The notes under the pieces were generated by a model, which ran no database searches, was not told where the DNA came from, and saw nothing but the letters and a program-made list of their open reading frames with translations. Made by a program: the position numbers and the translations under genes. DNA of 64,000 bases from Thermomicrobiaceae bacterium (GTDB taxonomy: Bacteria > Chloroflexota > Chloroflexia > Thermomicrobiales > Thermomicrobiaceae): contig JADBJL010000094.1 in assembly GCA_014874455.1 (NCBI GenBank), positions 1-64,000 on the forward strand, read 5' to 3'. Positions 9,797-18,865 of the stretch are shown here, one piece after another. Numbering within the stretch: position 1 is the stretch's first letter; every line of letters begins with the position of its first letter.

Positions 9797-10999
9797 CTAC
9801 TCGTCGCATCGGCCCCCGGGCGAACCGGGGAGCGGATCGTGCAGCCCGACGCCCGGCGTCTCTCCGGCGAAGCGGGCCACCACCTGTTGCCAGCTCCGCC
9901 GCTGAGCCGGCGTGAGCTCGCCGGTAAAGCGGTAGTCGGCACTGGCGATGAAGGCTTCCAGGTCGTCAGCGAGCCGCTCCAGATCCCCGAGTGCGGCCCG
10001 CAGCGCCGCGCTCGACCCAGTGGTGACGATGGCGCGGCGCAGGTGCCCCAGGCAGAGGGGAGCGACACCTGACTCCGGCCGTGCCGACGGCGTACGACTG
10101 CCGAGCCGGCCGTTCGGATGCAGGCTCTCCCAGCCTAGCGCCTCACCGACCCGATCCGGCGCGTCGAGCCAGGCGACCCAGGCGTGCAGCCGCGACTGCC
10201 GCCAGCAGCCGCCGTCGAAGAGGGAGCGGCGTGCCCGCGCGCAGGCGGGGCACGAGACCCGCTGCGGGGGAAGCTCGTGCGGCTTCCGCCCAACGAGCAG
10301 GGCGAGCCGCTCCTCGGCCGTGCCCTCGCGGAGCGCTCGTTCCGTCCGCGCAAGGACGCGTCGTTCGAGCGCCGCTCGCCGCTCGGCGGCGGTGCTCTCG
10401 AGGAGAGCGGCGGCATGCGGCCGGCAGAGCGCGGCCGGGCCTTCTCCCAGCAGATCCGGGTCACGCTCGCCGAGCCAGGCCAGGGCCCAGAGCAGCGTCT
10501 CTTCCGCCGCCCGGTTCCACTCGCAGGCCGGACAACGCGCCTCCGGGCGCAGCCACCGCTGGGCGGCCTCGACGCCCGCGACCGCGCGTGCCAGGAAGTC
10601 GCGCAGCAGCCGGTCGAGGACGATCGCCACGCCGTAGTGGCTGTGTACCAGGCGCCCGGCAGGGATCAACGCCCAGGTATGCTCGAAGCAGAAGCCGCGC
10701 GAGGCGAGCAACCGCCGGTGCGTCAGCGGGTCGGTGACCTGCTCCCAGAGCAGCGCCTCGAGCCCGCGCAGCTCCTTGCGGGCCAGCAGGCGACAGACCG
10801 GGCAGCCGGCCAGCTCGATCTCCTCTTCGATGGTGCGCAGGAGGTAGCGATCGGGAACCGGCTCCCGCGCGCCCAGGAGCCGGCGGACGCGGGCCAGCAG
10901 CTCAGGGCCTCGGGTGGGCGGACGGAGCTGGTTATCGAAGTCGAATGGCAGACCCAGTGACCCGAACACAAAAGCCTCCACGCACCGACCGGAGGTCAC
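9797..10999 (-). CDS. DUF6062-like cysteine-motif protein
   Basis: CPVC, CPACEW and CPACARAR motifs and 'RGFCFEHTWAL'; co-oriented with the MoxR cluster. Confidence 0.65.
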   Translation of the reverse strand: MTSGRCVEAFVFGSLGLPFDFDNQLRPPTRGPELLARVRRLLGAREPVPDRYLLRTIEEEIELAGCPVCRLLARKELRGLEALLWEQVTDPLTHRRLLASRGFCFEHTWALIPAGRLVHSHYGVAIVLDRLLRDFLARAVAGVEAAQRWLRPEARCPACEWNRAAEETLLWALAWLGERDPDLLGEGPAALCRPHAAALLESTAAERRAALERRVLARTERALREGTAEERLALLVGRKPHELPPQRVSCPACARARRSLFDGGCWRQSRLHAWVAWLDAPDRVGEALGWESLHPNGRLGSRTPSARPESGVAPLCLGHLRRAIVTTGSSAALRAALGDLERLADDLEAFIASADYRFTGELTPAQRRSWQQVVARFAGETPGVGLHDPLPGSPGGRCDE

Positions 11000-11253
11000 G
11001 CGTAGAGGCTATCAGCCACGATGGCGGTTCGGCGGCCGACTCGCCGCCAGGCGAGCCTCATCGCCTCGCTGCAGACGAGTATACCACAGCGACGCCTGCT
11101 CCCCGCGAAGGAGATCAAGCTCGGGCAGGGCTGGACGGCTTCGGCCTCCGCCAGCGCGATCGGATCGGCCGCACGGCGGGTAAGATGGTGCGGGCCGCGG
11201 CGACTGGCGCACGGGGCCAGCGCACCGGCCAGGCTCTGGGTAAGGAGGGCGAG

Positions 11254-12393
11254 ATGGGCGCCAAGAACGAGACTCTGGCAGACGTCATCGTCGTCGGCGG
11301 CGGGGTGATCGGCACCGCTATCGCCTACGCGCTGGCGCGGCAGGGGATAGCCTGCCTGTTGTTGGAGGGCGGTACGCTCGGTCGAGGAGCTTCGGAGGCT
11401 TCAGCGGGGATCGTCAGCCCGCCTTCGAGCAGCGCCATCCCCGCCGAGCGGCTGGAGCTGGCCCGGCGCAGCTTCCAGGCCTACCCCTGGCTGGTCGCGG
11501 CCGTGCAGGAGGACAGTGGACTGGACGCTGACTACCGGCAATGGGGTGAGCTCCTGGTGGCCGAGACAGAAGACGAGGTCGCCTCGCTGCGCGAGCTGGC
11601 TGCCTGGCAGGCAAGCGCAGGCTTCGAGAGCGAGTGGGTCGACGGGAAGGCCGCCCGGGAGATCGAGCCGCTGCTGCCTGAGGGGATCCTCGGCGCGCTA
11701 CTGGCCGACGAGGGCGGAAGCCTGGTCGTCCAGCGGCTGGTGCGGGCGCTCGCGCTCGCCGCGGTCAAGCGCGGCGCGCGGGTCGTCGAGCGCGCGCCGG
11801 TGACGGGATTCGAGGTCGAGGGCGAGCGGGCCAGCGCCGTCCGGACGCCGCAGGGACGGTACGCAGCCGGACAGGTCGTGCTAGCGGCCGGCGCCTGGAC
11901 GGGGCAGCTTGCCGGGCAGCTCGGGCGGCCGCTCCCGACATTCCCGGTCAAGGGGCAGATGACGCTCGTCGCCGGTGGGATGACCATGCTCCGCCACATC
12001 CTCGGCCGCGCCGACGGGGCGGGTTACCTCGTGCCACGTACCGACGGGCTTGTCTGGGCCGGCTCGACCAAGGAGCGCGGTGAATGGGATACGCGGGTGA
12101 CGCCGGCCGGCATCGCCCGTTGCTTGTGGCTGGTCGAGCGGCTGGCCCCGGAGCTGCTGGAAGGCGAGCTCCTGAGCACCGGCGCTGGGCTTCGGCCGGG
12201 TACGCCGGACGACGAGCCCGTCATCGGCCCGTTGCCTGGTTACCGTAACGTCTGGATCGCGGCTGGCCACTACCGCACCGGCGTGCAGCTCGCGCCGGCC
12301 ACCGCCGACCTGGTGGTGCAGGGGATCCTGAGCGGCGCGCCGGATCCGCTGCTCGCGCCCTTCAGCCCCCACCGCTTCGACCAGGCGCCGTAG
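11254..12393 (+). CDS. thiO: Glycine oxidase-like FAD-dependent oxidoreductase
   Basis: 'DVIVVGGGVIGTAIAYALARQG' Rossmann motif; 'GLRPGTPDDEPVIGPLPGYRNVWIAAGHYRTGVQLAPATADLV'. Confidence 0.8.
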   Translation: MGAKNETLADVIVVGGGVIGTAIAYALARQGIACLLLEGGTLGRGASEASAGIVSPPSSSAIPAERLELARRSFQAYPWLVAAVQEDSGLDADYRQWGELLVAETEDEVASLRELAAWQASAGFESEWVDGKAAREIEPLLPEGILGALLADEGGSLVVQRLVRALALAAVKRGARVVERAPVTGFEVEGERASAVRTPQGRYAAGQVVLAAGAWTGQLAGQLGRPLPTFPVKGQMTLVAGGMTMLRHILGRADGAGYLVPRTDGLVWAGSTKERGEWDTRVTPAGIARCLWLVERLAPELLEGELLSTGAGLRPGTPDDEPVIGPLPGYRNVWIAAGHYRTGVQLAPATADLVVQGILSGAPDPLLAPFSPHRFDQAP

Positions 12394-12400
12394 CCACGAT

Positions 12401-12943
12401 CTACCCTGGCCCGATCCGCTTCGCCAGCCAGATGTCCGGCTTGCCCGGGCCGTTCGCGTCCGGGAGCACGCCGATCACGACGAAGCCGAGCCTGCGGTAG
12501 AAGTTGACCGGGTGGTTGCCGTGCACGGTCAGCCGCCGGGCGTGCTCCAGCACGTCGGGGAAGAGCTCGACGTTCGCCACGCTCGTCTCGCCCGTCTCGT
12601 CGTCGCTGCCGACGAAGAGCGTGAGGCAGCCCCGCTGGCGGAGCAGCCGCTCCAGGTCGCGCACCAGCGCCGTGCCGATCCCCTGCCGCTGGCGATCGGG
12701 GCGCACGGCCAGCGGGTGCAGCTCCCAGGCGTGAGAGTAGCGCCGGATCGCGCCGATCCACCCCAGCACTTCGCCGCGCTCGTCCACCGCGACCCGGCTC
12801 AAGCGGCCGGGCCCGAACGACTCCCAGACCTCGGCCCGGGCCGACTCGAAGGTGGGCCAGCCCTGCGGCAGGGTCTCGTGGAGGATCCGGGCCGCGTGGG
12901 CGATCCAGCTCAGGCGTCTGGGTGTGAGATCGATGATCTCCAT
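12401..12943 (-). CDS. GNAT family N-acetyltransferase
   Basis: 'LAVRPDRQRQGIGTALVRDLERLLRQRG' acetyl-CoA binding motif. Confidence 0.8.
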   Translation of the reverse strand: MEIIDLTPRRLSWIAHAARILHETLPQGWPTFESARAEVWESFGPGRLSRVAVDERGEVLGWIGAIRRYSHAWELHPLAVRPDRQRQGIGTALVRDLERLLRQRGCLTLFVGSDDETGETSVANVELFPDVLEHARRLTVHGNHPVNFYRRLGFVVIGVLPDANGPGKPDIWLAKRIGPG

Positions 12944-12978
12944 GTTGCCCCCACCCCCGAGCCGTCGCCCGGCGCGGC

Positions 12979-14001
12979 TCACCTGGCGCTGGCGGTCGCG
13001 ACCGGCGCCGCTGTGGGCCAGCGTAGGTGCGGGATCACCCGCTCGCCGTACGCCTTGATGAACTCCTCCTGGTTCCGGCCTACGTTGTGGACGTAGACCT
13101 CGGTGAAGCCGAGGTCGATGAAGTGCTGGATGTGCTCGCGATGCGCTTCGAGGTCGGCCGAGATCAGCACGCGGCCGCGGAAGTGCTCCGGGCGCACGAG
13201 CCTGGCCATGGCCGCGAAGTCTTCCGGGTTGCGGATATCGCCCTTGGGGAACGCCATCCCGCCGTTAGGCCACTCGCGCAGCGCCGCCTCGGTAGCCGCC
13301 TCGTCGGTCTCGGCCCAGGAGACGTGGAGCTGGATCATCCGCGGCATCTTCGCTGGATCCTTGCCGGCCTCGCGCGCGCCTTGCTCGAAGCGCCCCATCA
13401 GCGTGCGCAGCTTCTCGTCGGGCGCGCCGGGAGTGAGGATGCCGTCGCAGAGTTCACCGGTGCGCCTGGCCATGATCGGCCCGGCGGTGCCGACGATGAT
13501 CGGCGGCGGGGTCTCGGGCATGGTGTAGAGCTTGGCGCTCTCGAGCCGGAAGTACCTGCCCTCGTGCTTGACCACCTTGCCGGTGAAGAGCTTCTGGATC
13601 ACCTCGATCGCCTCGACCAGCATCCGCACCCGCTCGGCCGGCTCTGGCCAGTAGCCGCCGACGATGTGCTCGTTGAGCGCCTCGCCGGCCCCCAGCCCCA
13701 GCCAGAAGCGGCCGGGGAACATCGCCTCGAGCGTCGCTGCCGCCTGGGCCACGATCGCCGGGTGGTAGCGGAAGCCGATCGGCGGGGTGACGCCGGTGCC
13801 GAAGCGCAGCCGCGTGGTCGCTCCCAGCGCCCCTAGCCAGGCCCACACGAACGCGCTCTGCCCCTGCTCCGGCGTCCAGGGGTGGAAGTGATCGGCCGCC
13901 AGCACCGAGTCGAACCCGTAGTGCTCGGCGAGCTGGCACCAGCGCAGCATGTCGGTGGGGTGGAACTGCTCGAAGCTGGCCGAGTATCCCAGTCGGCTCA
14001 T
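12979..14001 (-). CDS. LLM-class F420-dependent oxidoreductase
   Basis: 'ATTRLRFGTGVTPPIGFRYHPAIVAQAAATLEAMFPGRFWLGLGAGEALNEHIVG'. Confidence 0.85.
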   Translation of the reverse strand: MSRLGYSASFEQFHPTDMLRWCQLAEHYGFDSVLAADHFHPWTPEQGQSAFVWAWLGALGATTRLRFGTGVTPPIGFRYHPAIVAQAAATLEAMFPGRFWLGLGAGEALNEHIVGGYWPEPAERVRMLVEAIEVIQKLFTGKVVKHEGRYFRLESAKLYTMPETPPPIIVGTAGPIMARRTGELCDGILTPGAPDEKLRTLMGRFEQGAREAGKDPAKMPRMIQLHVSWAETDEAATEAALREWPNGGMAFPKGDIRNPEDFAAMARLVRPEHFRGRVLISADLEAHREHIQHFIDLGFTEVYVHNVGRNQEEFIKAYGERVIPHLRWPTAAPVATASAR

Positions 14002-14112
14002 CGACTCCTCCGTCCCTCCGCACACGATCTGGCCGGCATCATAGCCCGAGTATGCCAGCCCGGCGCAAGCCGGGGCTCACCAGAACGGCCGGGGCAGCGA
14101 CCGGATCGCCGG

Positions 14113-15411
14113 TCAGCCGTCGCTTCGCGGGCAATGCGACGCCTCCGCAGTCGACAGTGCCTGCGACTCCAAGTGCTCGTCCCTGAGTGGGAAGCGGATA
14201 ACCGCGACCAGCGGGACAAGGCCAAGCAGGCCGAACGCCAGCCGCAGGTCGATGTCTGCCAGGTAGCCGGCCACCAGCTTCATCGCCAGCGCGTAGCCGC
14301 CCTCCAGCATTGAGATCACCGAAATCGTGGTCGCCCGGTTATACGATGCGATGTGCCGGTTCTGCACGGCCGTGGCCAGCGGGTAGCGAGCCTGCATGGC
14401 GCTGAAGGTCAGGACGCAGAGCAGCGGCGCCAGGTACGGCCCGGCAAGGCCGGCCATCGCCAGGTATCCGGCGACCGGCAGCAGGTTCGCCGCCAGGAAC
14501 GCCCGGGCCATTCCCAGCTTCCGCTCCAACGAGAAGGCTGCTCGCGCCACCAGCGCGCCCAGGGCTGCCGCCATCGCTGAGGAGAGGCCAAAGAGTACCG
14601 CCGGCGTCCCGGCGAGCTGGTAGTACGGTTGGAACAGGAACAGGAGTGCGTAGGGCAGCGGGTCGGAGAGGACGGAGCGGGCGACGACGCGCCGCAGCGC
14701 CGGATGCTCACGGATCAAACGGATGCCGTCTCGCGCCAGGCGCAGGCTACCTCGCTGCCGGGCCAGCTCGGCCTCGGCCTGCCGGTTGGGCACCGTGAGT
14801 ACCAATACGGTGCCCAGGAGCATCGCGCCCGCGCTCAGCTCGAGCGCCAGCACGAACGACGGCTCGCTCATCTCGCGTATCACCAGCGCCGCGAGCACGG
14901 CCGCGGTCGTGCGCCCGGCCAGCGACGCGGCCCAGAACGCGCCGTGTGCCTGGCTCATGCGATGCTCCTCGCCACGCGCCTTGAGCGTCTCGTAGATCCA
15001 GGCCTCGCTCGCTCCCGAGCGAAAGCTGATCGCCATTCCCAGCACCGCATAGCCGGCCAGGAACTGCCAGTACTCGCGCGCAAGCACCAGGAGACCGACC
15101 CAGACGGCTTGGAAGAAGAACCCCAGCGTGACCGATCGCTTCAGCCCGATGCGGTCAGCGACGACGCCGGTCGGCACTTCGAGCAGGATGGTGGCGAGCC
15201 CCATGAAGGCTTCCAGCGAGAGCACCTGGAAGAGCGAGAGGCCGCGACCGGTGTAGTAGAGCACCAGGATGGGCGAATAGATGGTGAGCGAGAGGAAGAA
15301 GGTGGCCAGGTCGAACCGGCCGAGCGGATCTCGCAGCACCGCTAGGGGTACCCCGAGTAGGCGGTTGGGGGGTAGGCTGCCGATGACTCCAGCCACGCTG
15401 CCGAGACGCAC
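14113..15411 (-). CDS. MFS transporter
   Basis: 12-TM-like pattern, 'LLEVPTGVVADRIGLKRSVTLG'. Confidence 0.8.
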   Translation of the reverse strand: MRLGSVAGVIGSLPPNRLLGVPLAVLRDPLGRFDLATFFLSLTIYSPILVLYYTGRGLSLFQVLSLEAFMGLATILLEVPTGVVADRIGLKRSVTLGFFFQAVWVGLLVLAREYWQFLAGYAVLGMAISFRSGASEAWIYETLKARGEEHRMSQAHGAFWAASLAGRTTAAVLAALVIREMSEPSFVLALELSAGAMLLGTVLVLTVPNRQAEAELARQRGSLRLARDGIRLIREHPALRRVVARSVLSDPLPYALLFLFQPYYQLAGTPAVLFGLSSAMAAALGALVARAAFSLERKLGMARAFLAANLLPVAGYLAMAGLAGPYLAPLLCVLTFSAMQARYPLATAVQNRHIASYNRATTISVISMLEGGYALAMKLVAGYLADIDLRLAFGLLGLVPLVAVIRFPLRDEHLESQALSTAEASHCPRSDG

Positions 15412-15624
15412 AGGGGTTCCCTCTCATCGCCACGATCTCACGCCGATCGCCCCGTTACTAGCGACCCGGGGCGGCCCCAAACCGCGCGAGCTCGATAGGT
15501 AGCTGGCGCAGGTGCGACAATGGAGGATCGTTGGGCAACCTGGCCGTGTCCCTGTCCGTTCGGACAGGCGGCCGCGCACTCAGCAGAGATGGATAATGAA
15601 AGGCCCGAGCCTGGAGGGGCAGCC

Positions 15625-16836
15625 ATGCGGGAGCGAGACGAGCAGGAAGTGGCGAGCGACCTGACCCGCTGCGCGCACGCCGGTGAGGGCCGGCTCCCCT
15701 CGGCGACCGAGCCGCTCGCGCCCCCGGTCTGGCAGACGGCGGCCTACGCCTATCCCGACCTGGAGACCCTCGACGCAATCTACGAGGGCCGGGAGCGCGG
15801 CTTCATCTACGGCCGGTACGGGCTGCCCAACCACGCCCAGCTTGAGCAGGCGCTGGCGGATCTCGAAGGGACTGAGGCAGCCCTCGTCACCGCGAGCGGG
15901 ATGAGCGCGATCAGTGCCCTGCTCTTCGCTCTCCTCTCGCCCGGCGATCGGGTTATCGCCAGCGAGCTGGTCTACCGTGGCACCCGGAACCTGCTCGACC
16001 TCGACCTCGCCCGCTTCGGGGTCGTCGTCGACTACGTCGACGCCACCGACCTCGCCGCTGTCGAGGCAGCTCTCCGGCGGCCGGGACAGCCGGCTCGGAT
16101 GCTCTACGTCGATGTCCTGACCAACCCGACGCTCCTGGTTCACGACGTGCCCGCGCTGGCCGAGCTGGCACACCGGCACGGCACGCTGCTGGTGGTCGAT
16201 AGCACCTTCGTCACCCCCTACCACTGCCGGCCGGCTCAGCTCGGGGCCGATCTAGTAGTTCACTCCACGACCAAGTTCATCGCCGGGCACCACGATGTCT
16301 CCGGTGGCGCTGTCCTGGGCCGATCTGAGCTGGTGGAGCCGGTGCGCCAGCAGGCGATCCGGATAGGCGGGATCGGCGGGCCGTTCGACGCCTGGCTGAT
16401 CTTGCGCGGCCTGCGTACCCTGCCGCTGCGGATGAGCCAGAGCAGCCGGAACGCCCTGGCGCTCGCCGCTTGGCTGGCGGAGCACCCGGCGGTCGAGCGC
16501 GTCAGCTACCCGGGCCTGCCCGGCCACCGGCAGCACGACCTGGCGCGGCGGCTGCTGGCGAACGGCTATGGGAGCATGCTGGCGTTCGAGGTACCGGGTG
16601 GCCGCACCGCGGTCGCCCGGCTGGTGCGCGCGCTGCGCCTGATCCGCTTCGCCGAGACGCTGGGCGGGGTGACGACCACCATCGTGCACCCGGCCTCGAC
16701 CTCGCACCGGTCGGTCGATCCGGCCACCCGCGCCGCTCTCGGGATCGGCGACGGCCTGCTGCGGCTCTCGGCCGGGATCGAGGCGACAGAGGACGTGGTG
16801 CACGACCTGGAACGCGGGCTGGCGAGCCTAGCCTGA
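15625..16836 (+). CDS. Cys/Met-metabolism PLP-dependent enzyme (cystathionine gamma-synthase/lyase family)
   Basis: 'LVVDSTFVTPYHCRPAQLGADLVVHSTTKFIAGHHDVSGGAV' PLP-lysine motif; SD ggaggggc before ATG 15625. Confidence 0.88.
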   Translation: MRERDEQEVASDLTRCAHAGEGRLPSATEPLAPPVWQTAAYAYPDLETLDAIYEGRERGFIYGRYGLPNHAQLEQALADLEGTEAALVTASGMSAISALLFALLSPGDRVIASELVYRGTRNLLDLDLARFGVVVDYVDATDLAAVEAALRRPGQPARMLYVDVLTNPTLLVHDVPALAELAHRHGTLLVVDSTFVTPYHCRPAQLGADLVVHSTTKFIAGHHDVSGGAVLGRSELVEPVRQQAIRIGGIGGPFDAWLILRGLRTLPLRMSQSSRNALALAAWLAEHPAVERVSYPGLPGHRQHDLARRLLANGYGSMLAFEVPGGRTAVARLVRALRLIRFAETLGGVTTTIVHPASTSHRSVDPATRAALGIGDGLLRLSAGIEATEDVVHDLERGLASLA

Positions 16837-16888
16837 CCAGCGGCGATCCGGCCAGACCGGAGCCGGGTGCAGCTATTCCAGAGACGCC

Positions 16889-16924
16889 ACGACCCCCGCC
16901 GGGTAGTCGCCCGCGGGGGTCGGC
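16889..16924. terminator. Hairpin between convergent genes
   Basis: GACCCCCGC ... GCGGGGGTC perfect arms between convergent 3' ends. Confidence 0.65.
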
Positions 16925-16949
16925 GTATCGAGTGTGCTGGTGATGAGCG

Positions 16950-17141
16950 TTACCGGATGTCGAGCAGGCGGAACCGCCGGATCCGCTGGACGAGCGGCTG
17001 CTCGGTCCGCTCGGCCTTCACCTCCTGGGCCGGCGGTGCGGCCTCGACGACCGAGGTCTCGATCCGGCGCGGCACCGGCACTGCCCGGATCACCGGCCGC
17101 CCATCCTGGTTGGTGATGGTGTAGCGGATGAAGGTCTGCAT
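16950..17141 (-). CDS. Small 63-aa protein of unknown function
   Basis: MQTFIRYTITNQDGRPVIRAVPVPRR...; strong SD AAAGGAGGTGGGCCG-ATG and a structured leader with promoter upstream. Confidence 0.7.
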   Translation of the reverse strand: MQTFIRYTITNQDGRPVIRAVPVPRRIETSVVEAAPPAQEVKAERTEQPLVQRIRRFRLLDIR

Positions 17142-17432
17142 CGGCCCACCTCCTTTCTTGCCAGGGTCGCGCTACTGACAAGTCGCCCCCGGACTGACCG
17201 GGGGCGCGGAGGTGCGAGCCTATGCCGTCACGCCAGAAGCACCCAAGCCGGTCAGCCCGTGGAGCAGGTACTGCGTTCTGGGACTCCTCCGGTATCCAAC
17301 GACGCACCCTCCACGATGAGCCTGACCCATGCCCTCCTCTGGAGGGCACATGCGCTGTGTCCCTTTCGAGACACAGCAATGCGGCGGAAGAGATCGCGCC
17401 GCACCTTCGGCCTGAGCGCTCCCGCGCTCAGC
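17142..17432 (-). ncRNA. Candidate structured 5' leader RNA (possible riboswitch)
   Basis: Promoter upstream; consecutive hairpins at 17412-17431, 17380-17403, 17354-17377, 17331-17347, 17184-17206; CACCTCC complementary to the SD GGAGGTG and alternatively to upstream GGAGGGTGCG. Confidence 0.6.
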
Positions 17433-17438
17433 ACTTGT

Positions 17439-17467
17439 AGGATACCCTATCCAGCTCGGCCTGTCAA
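17439..17467 (-). promoter_or_regulatory. Sigma70-type promoter for the structured leader
   Basis: TTGACA - 17 nt - TATCCT on the minus strand. Confidence 0.75.
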
Positions 17468-17501
17468 TGCTTGTACGAACGTCACATCCTCCGAGAAGCC
17501 G

Positions 17502-18728
17502 CTAGTCCCCCTTCGCCACCTGTTGCCGGGCGGTGGCTGGGCACGTTTCGTGTTTCCAGCGCGTCTCCTCGACAAAGAGCGCAAGAGTGCCAGCGGCGGC
17601 CAGGCCCAGGCCGGCAACCGCGCCAGCGGTGAACACCAGACCCAGCGCGTCGGCGACTGCCCCGATCACCAGCGGTGCGATCGCCTGCCCGCTGTCCCCG
17701 ATCAGTCGCCAGAGGCCCAGGAACTCACCGGTGCGGCTGCGCGGCGCGAGATCGGCTCCCAGCGTCATCATCGTGCCCGAGCCGATTCCGTTGCCGAGGC
17801 CGAGCACCAGCGCCGCTCCCAGGAGTGTCCAGTAGCTCGCGGTCAGCGGGATCAGCGCCATGCCCAATCCCAGCATGAGGAAGGACGGCACTGCAGCAGC
17901 CTTGCGCCCATACCGATCCATGACCATGCCGGCGGGCACGAAGAGCGACATGTCGACCAGCGACATCAAGCTGAGGATAAAGCCGACCTGCGCCCGATCG
18001 AGCCCGATCACCTCGCTCCCATAGAGCGGGATTACCAGTTGTCGGGCGGCCCGGATCATTTGGGCGAAGATCTGCGCTGAGCCAGCAGCCACCAGCTCTC
18101 GACGGCGGTCACGCACGATCTCGCCCAGCACGCTGACGTCGAGTCGGTGACTGAGGGGCGGGTTCCAGCCCGTCGGCGCTTCGACGGCGATGGCAGCGAC
18201 GATCAGCGCCGCCACAGCCATCATCCCGGCCACCAGGATCGGCACGTCCAGCCCGTAGAGTTGGCCCAGGAGCCCGCCCACTGCCGGGCCGGCGAACCAT
18301 CCGATCCGGTTGATGCCACCGAAGACGGCGATGGCGCGGCCACGTGCGCCCGGGGGCACCGCATGGGTGACATACGTATGACGAGAGAGCCCCCAGAGCG
18401 CCGTGCCGATGCCGGCAACGAAGCGATAGAGGATCAGCTCCGGTGCGACATGCGCGAAAGACAGCGCGATCGTTCCAGCTCCGAACAGGCCGCAGCCGAT
18501 GACCATCGAGCGCCGGAACCCCAGCCGGGGAAGCAGTAATCCCGTAGGAAGGTCGGCCAGCAGCGTACCGATCCAGGCAGCCGAGACGACGAACCCGGCG
18601 AGCTTGTACGAGTCGTCGAACTCCAGAGCGTACAGGGGTAGGATCGGAACCATGACGCCCTGCCCGCATGCGAGCAGGACAGTCGGCAGGTACACTGGGA
18701 GCAGGAGCCGCCGGTGCTCTCGCTGCAT
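17502..18728 (-). CDS. MFS transporter
   Basis: 'SAAWIGTLLADLPTGLLLPRLGFRRSMVIGCGLFGAG', polytopic. Confidence 0.85.
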   Translation of the reverse strand: MQREHRRLLLPVYLPTVLLACGQGVMVPILPLYALEFDDSYKLAGFVVSAAWIGTLLADLPTGLLLPRLGFRRSMVIGCGLFGAGTIALSFAHVAPELILYRFVAGIGTALWGLSRHTYVTHAVPPGARGRAIAVFGGINRIGWFAGPAVGGLLGQLYGLDVPILVAGMMAVAALIVAAIAVEAPTGWNPPLSHRLDVSVLGEIVRDRRRELVAAGSAQIFAQMIRAARQLVIPLYGSEVIGLDRAQVGFILSLMSLVDMSLFVPAGMVMDRYGRKAAAVPSFLMLGLGMALIPLTASYWTLLGAALVLGLGNGIGSGTMMTLGADLAPRSRTGEFLGLWRLIGDSGQAIAPLVIGAVADALGLVFTAGAVAGLGLAAAGTLALFVEETRWKHETCPATARQQVAKGD

Positions 18729-18865
18729 CCGTTCCCCCACCAGGTCGACACGCCGGATGCGGCCGATGTCTCGCCTCAGACGGCGACAAGCCGCATCCTG
18801 GCGTGCGTCCCGTATGCTATCAAACTGGGGGCGTTGTGGCGCCGTGCGCGAGGCCGGGAGGCAGC

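Noticed and set aside
16873-17379. 168-aa minus-strand ORF over the structured leader
   Set aside because: Runs through several strong hairpins in a different frame from the SD-preceded 63-aa ORF and lacks a good SD; leader RNA is the better explanation.
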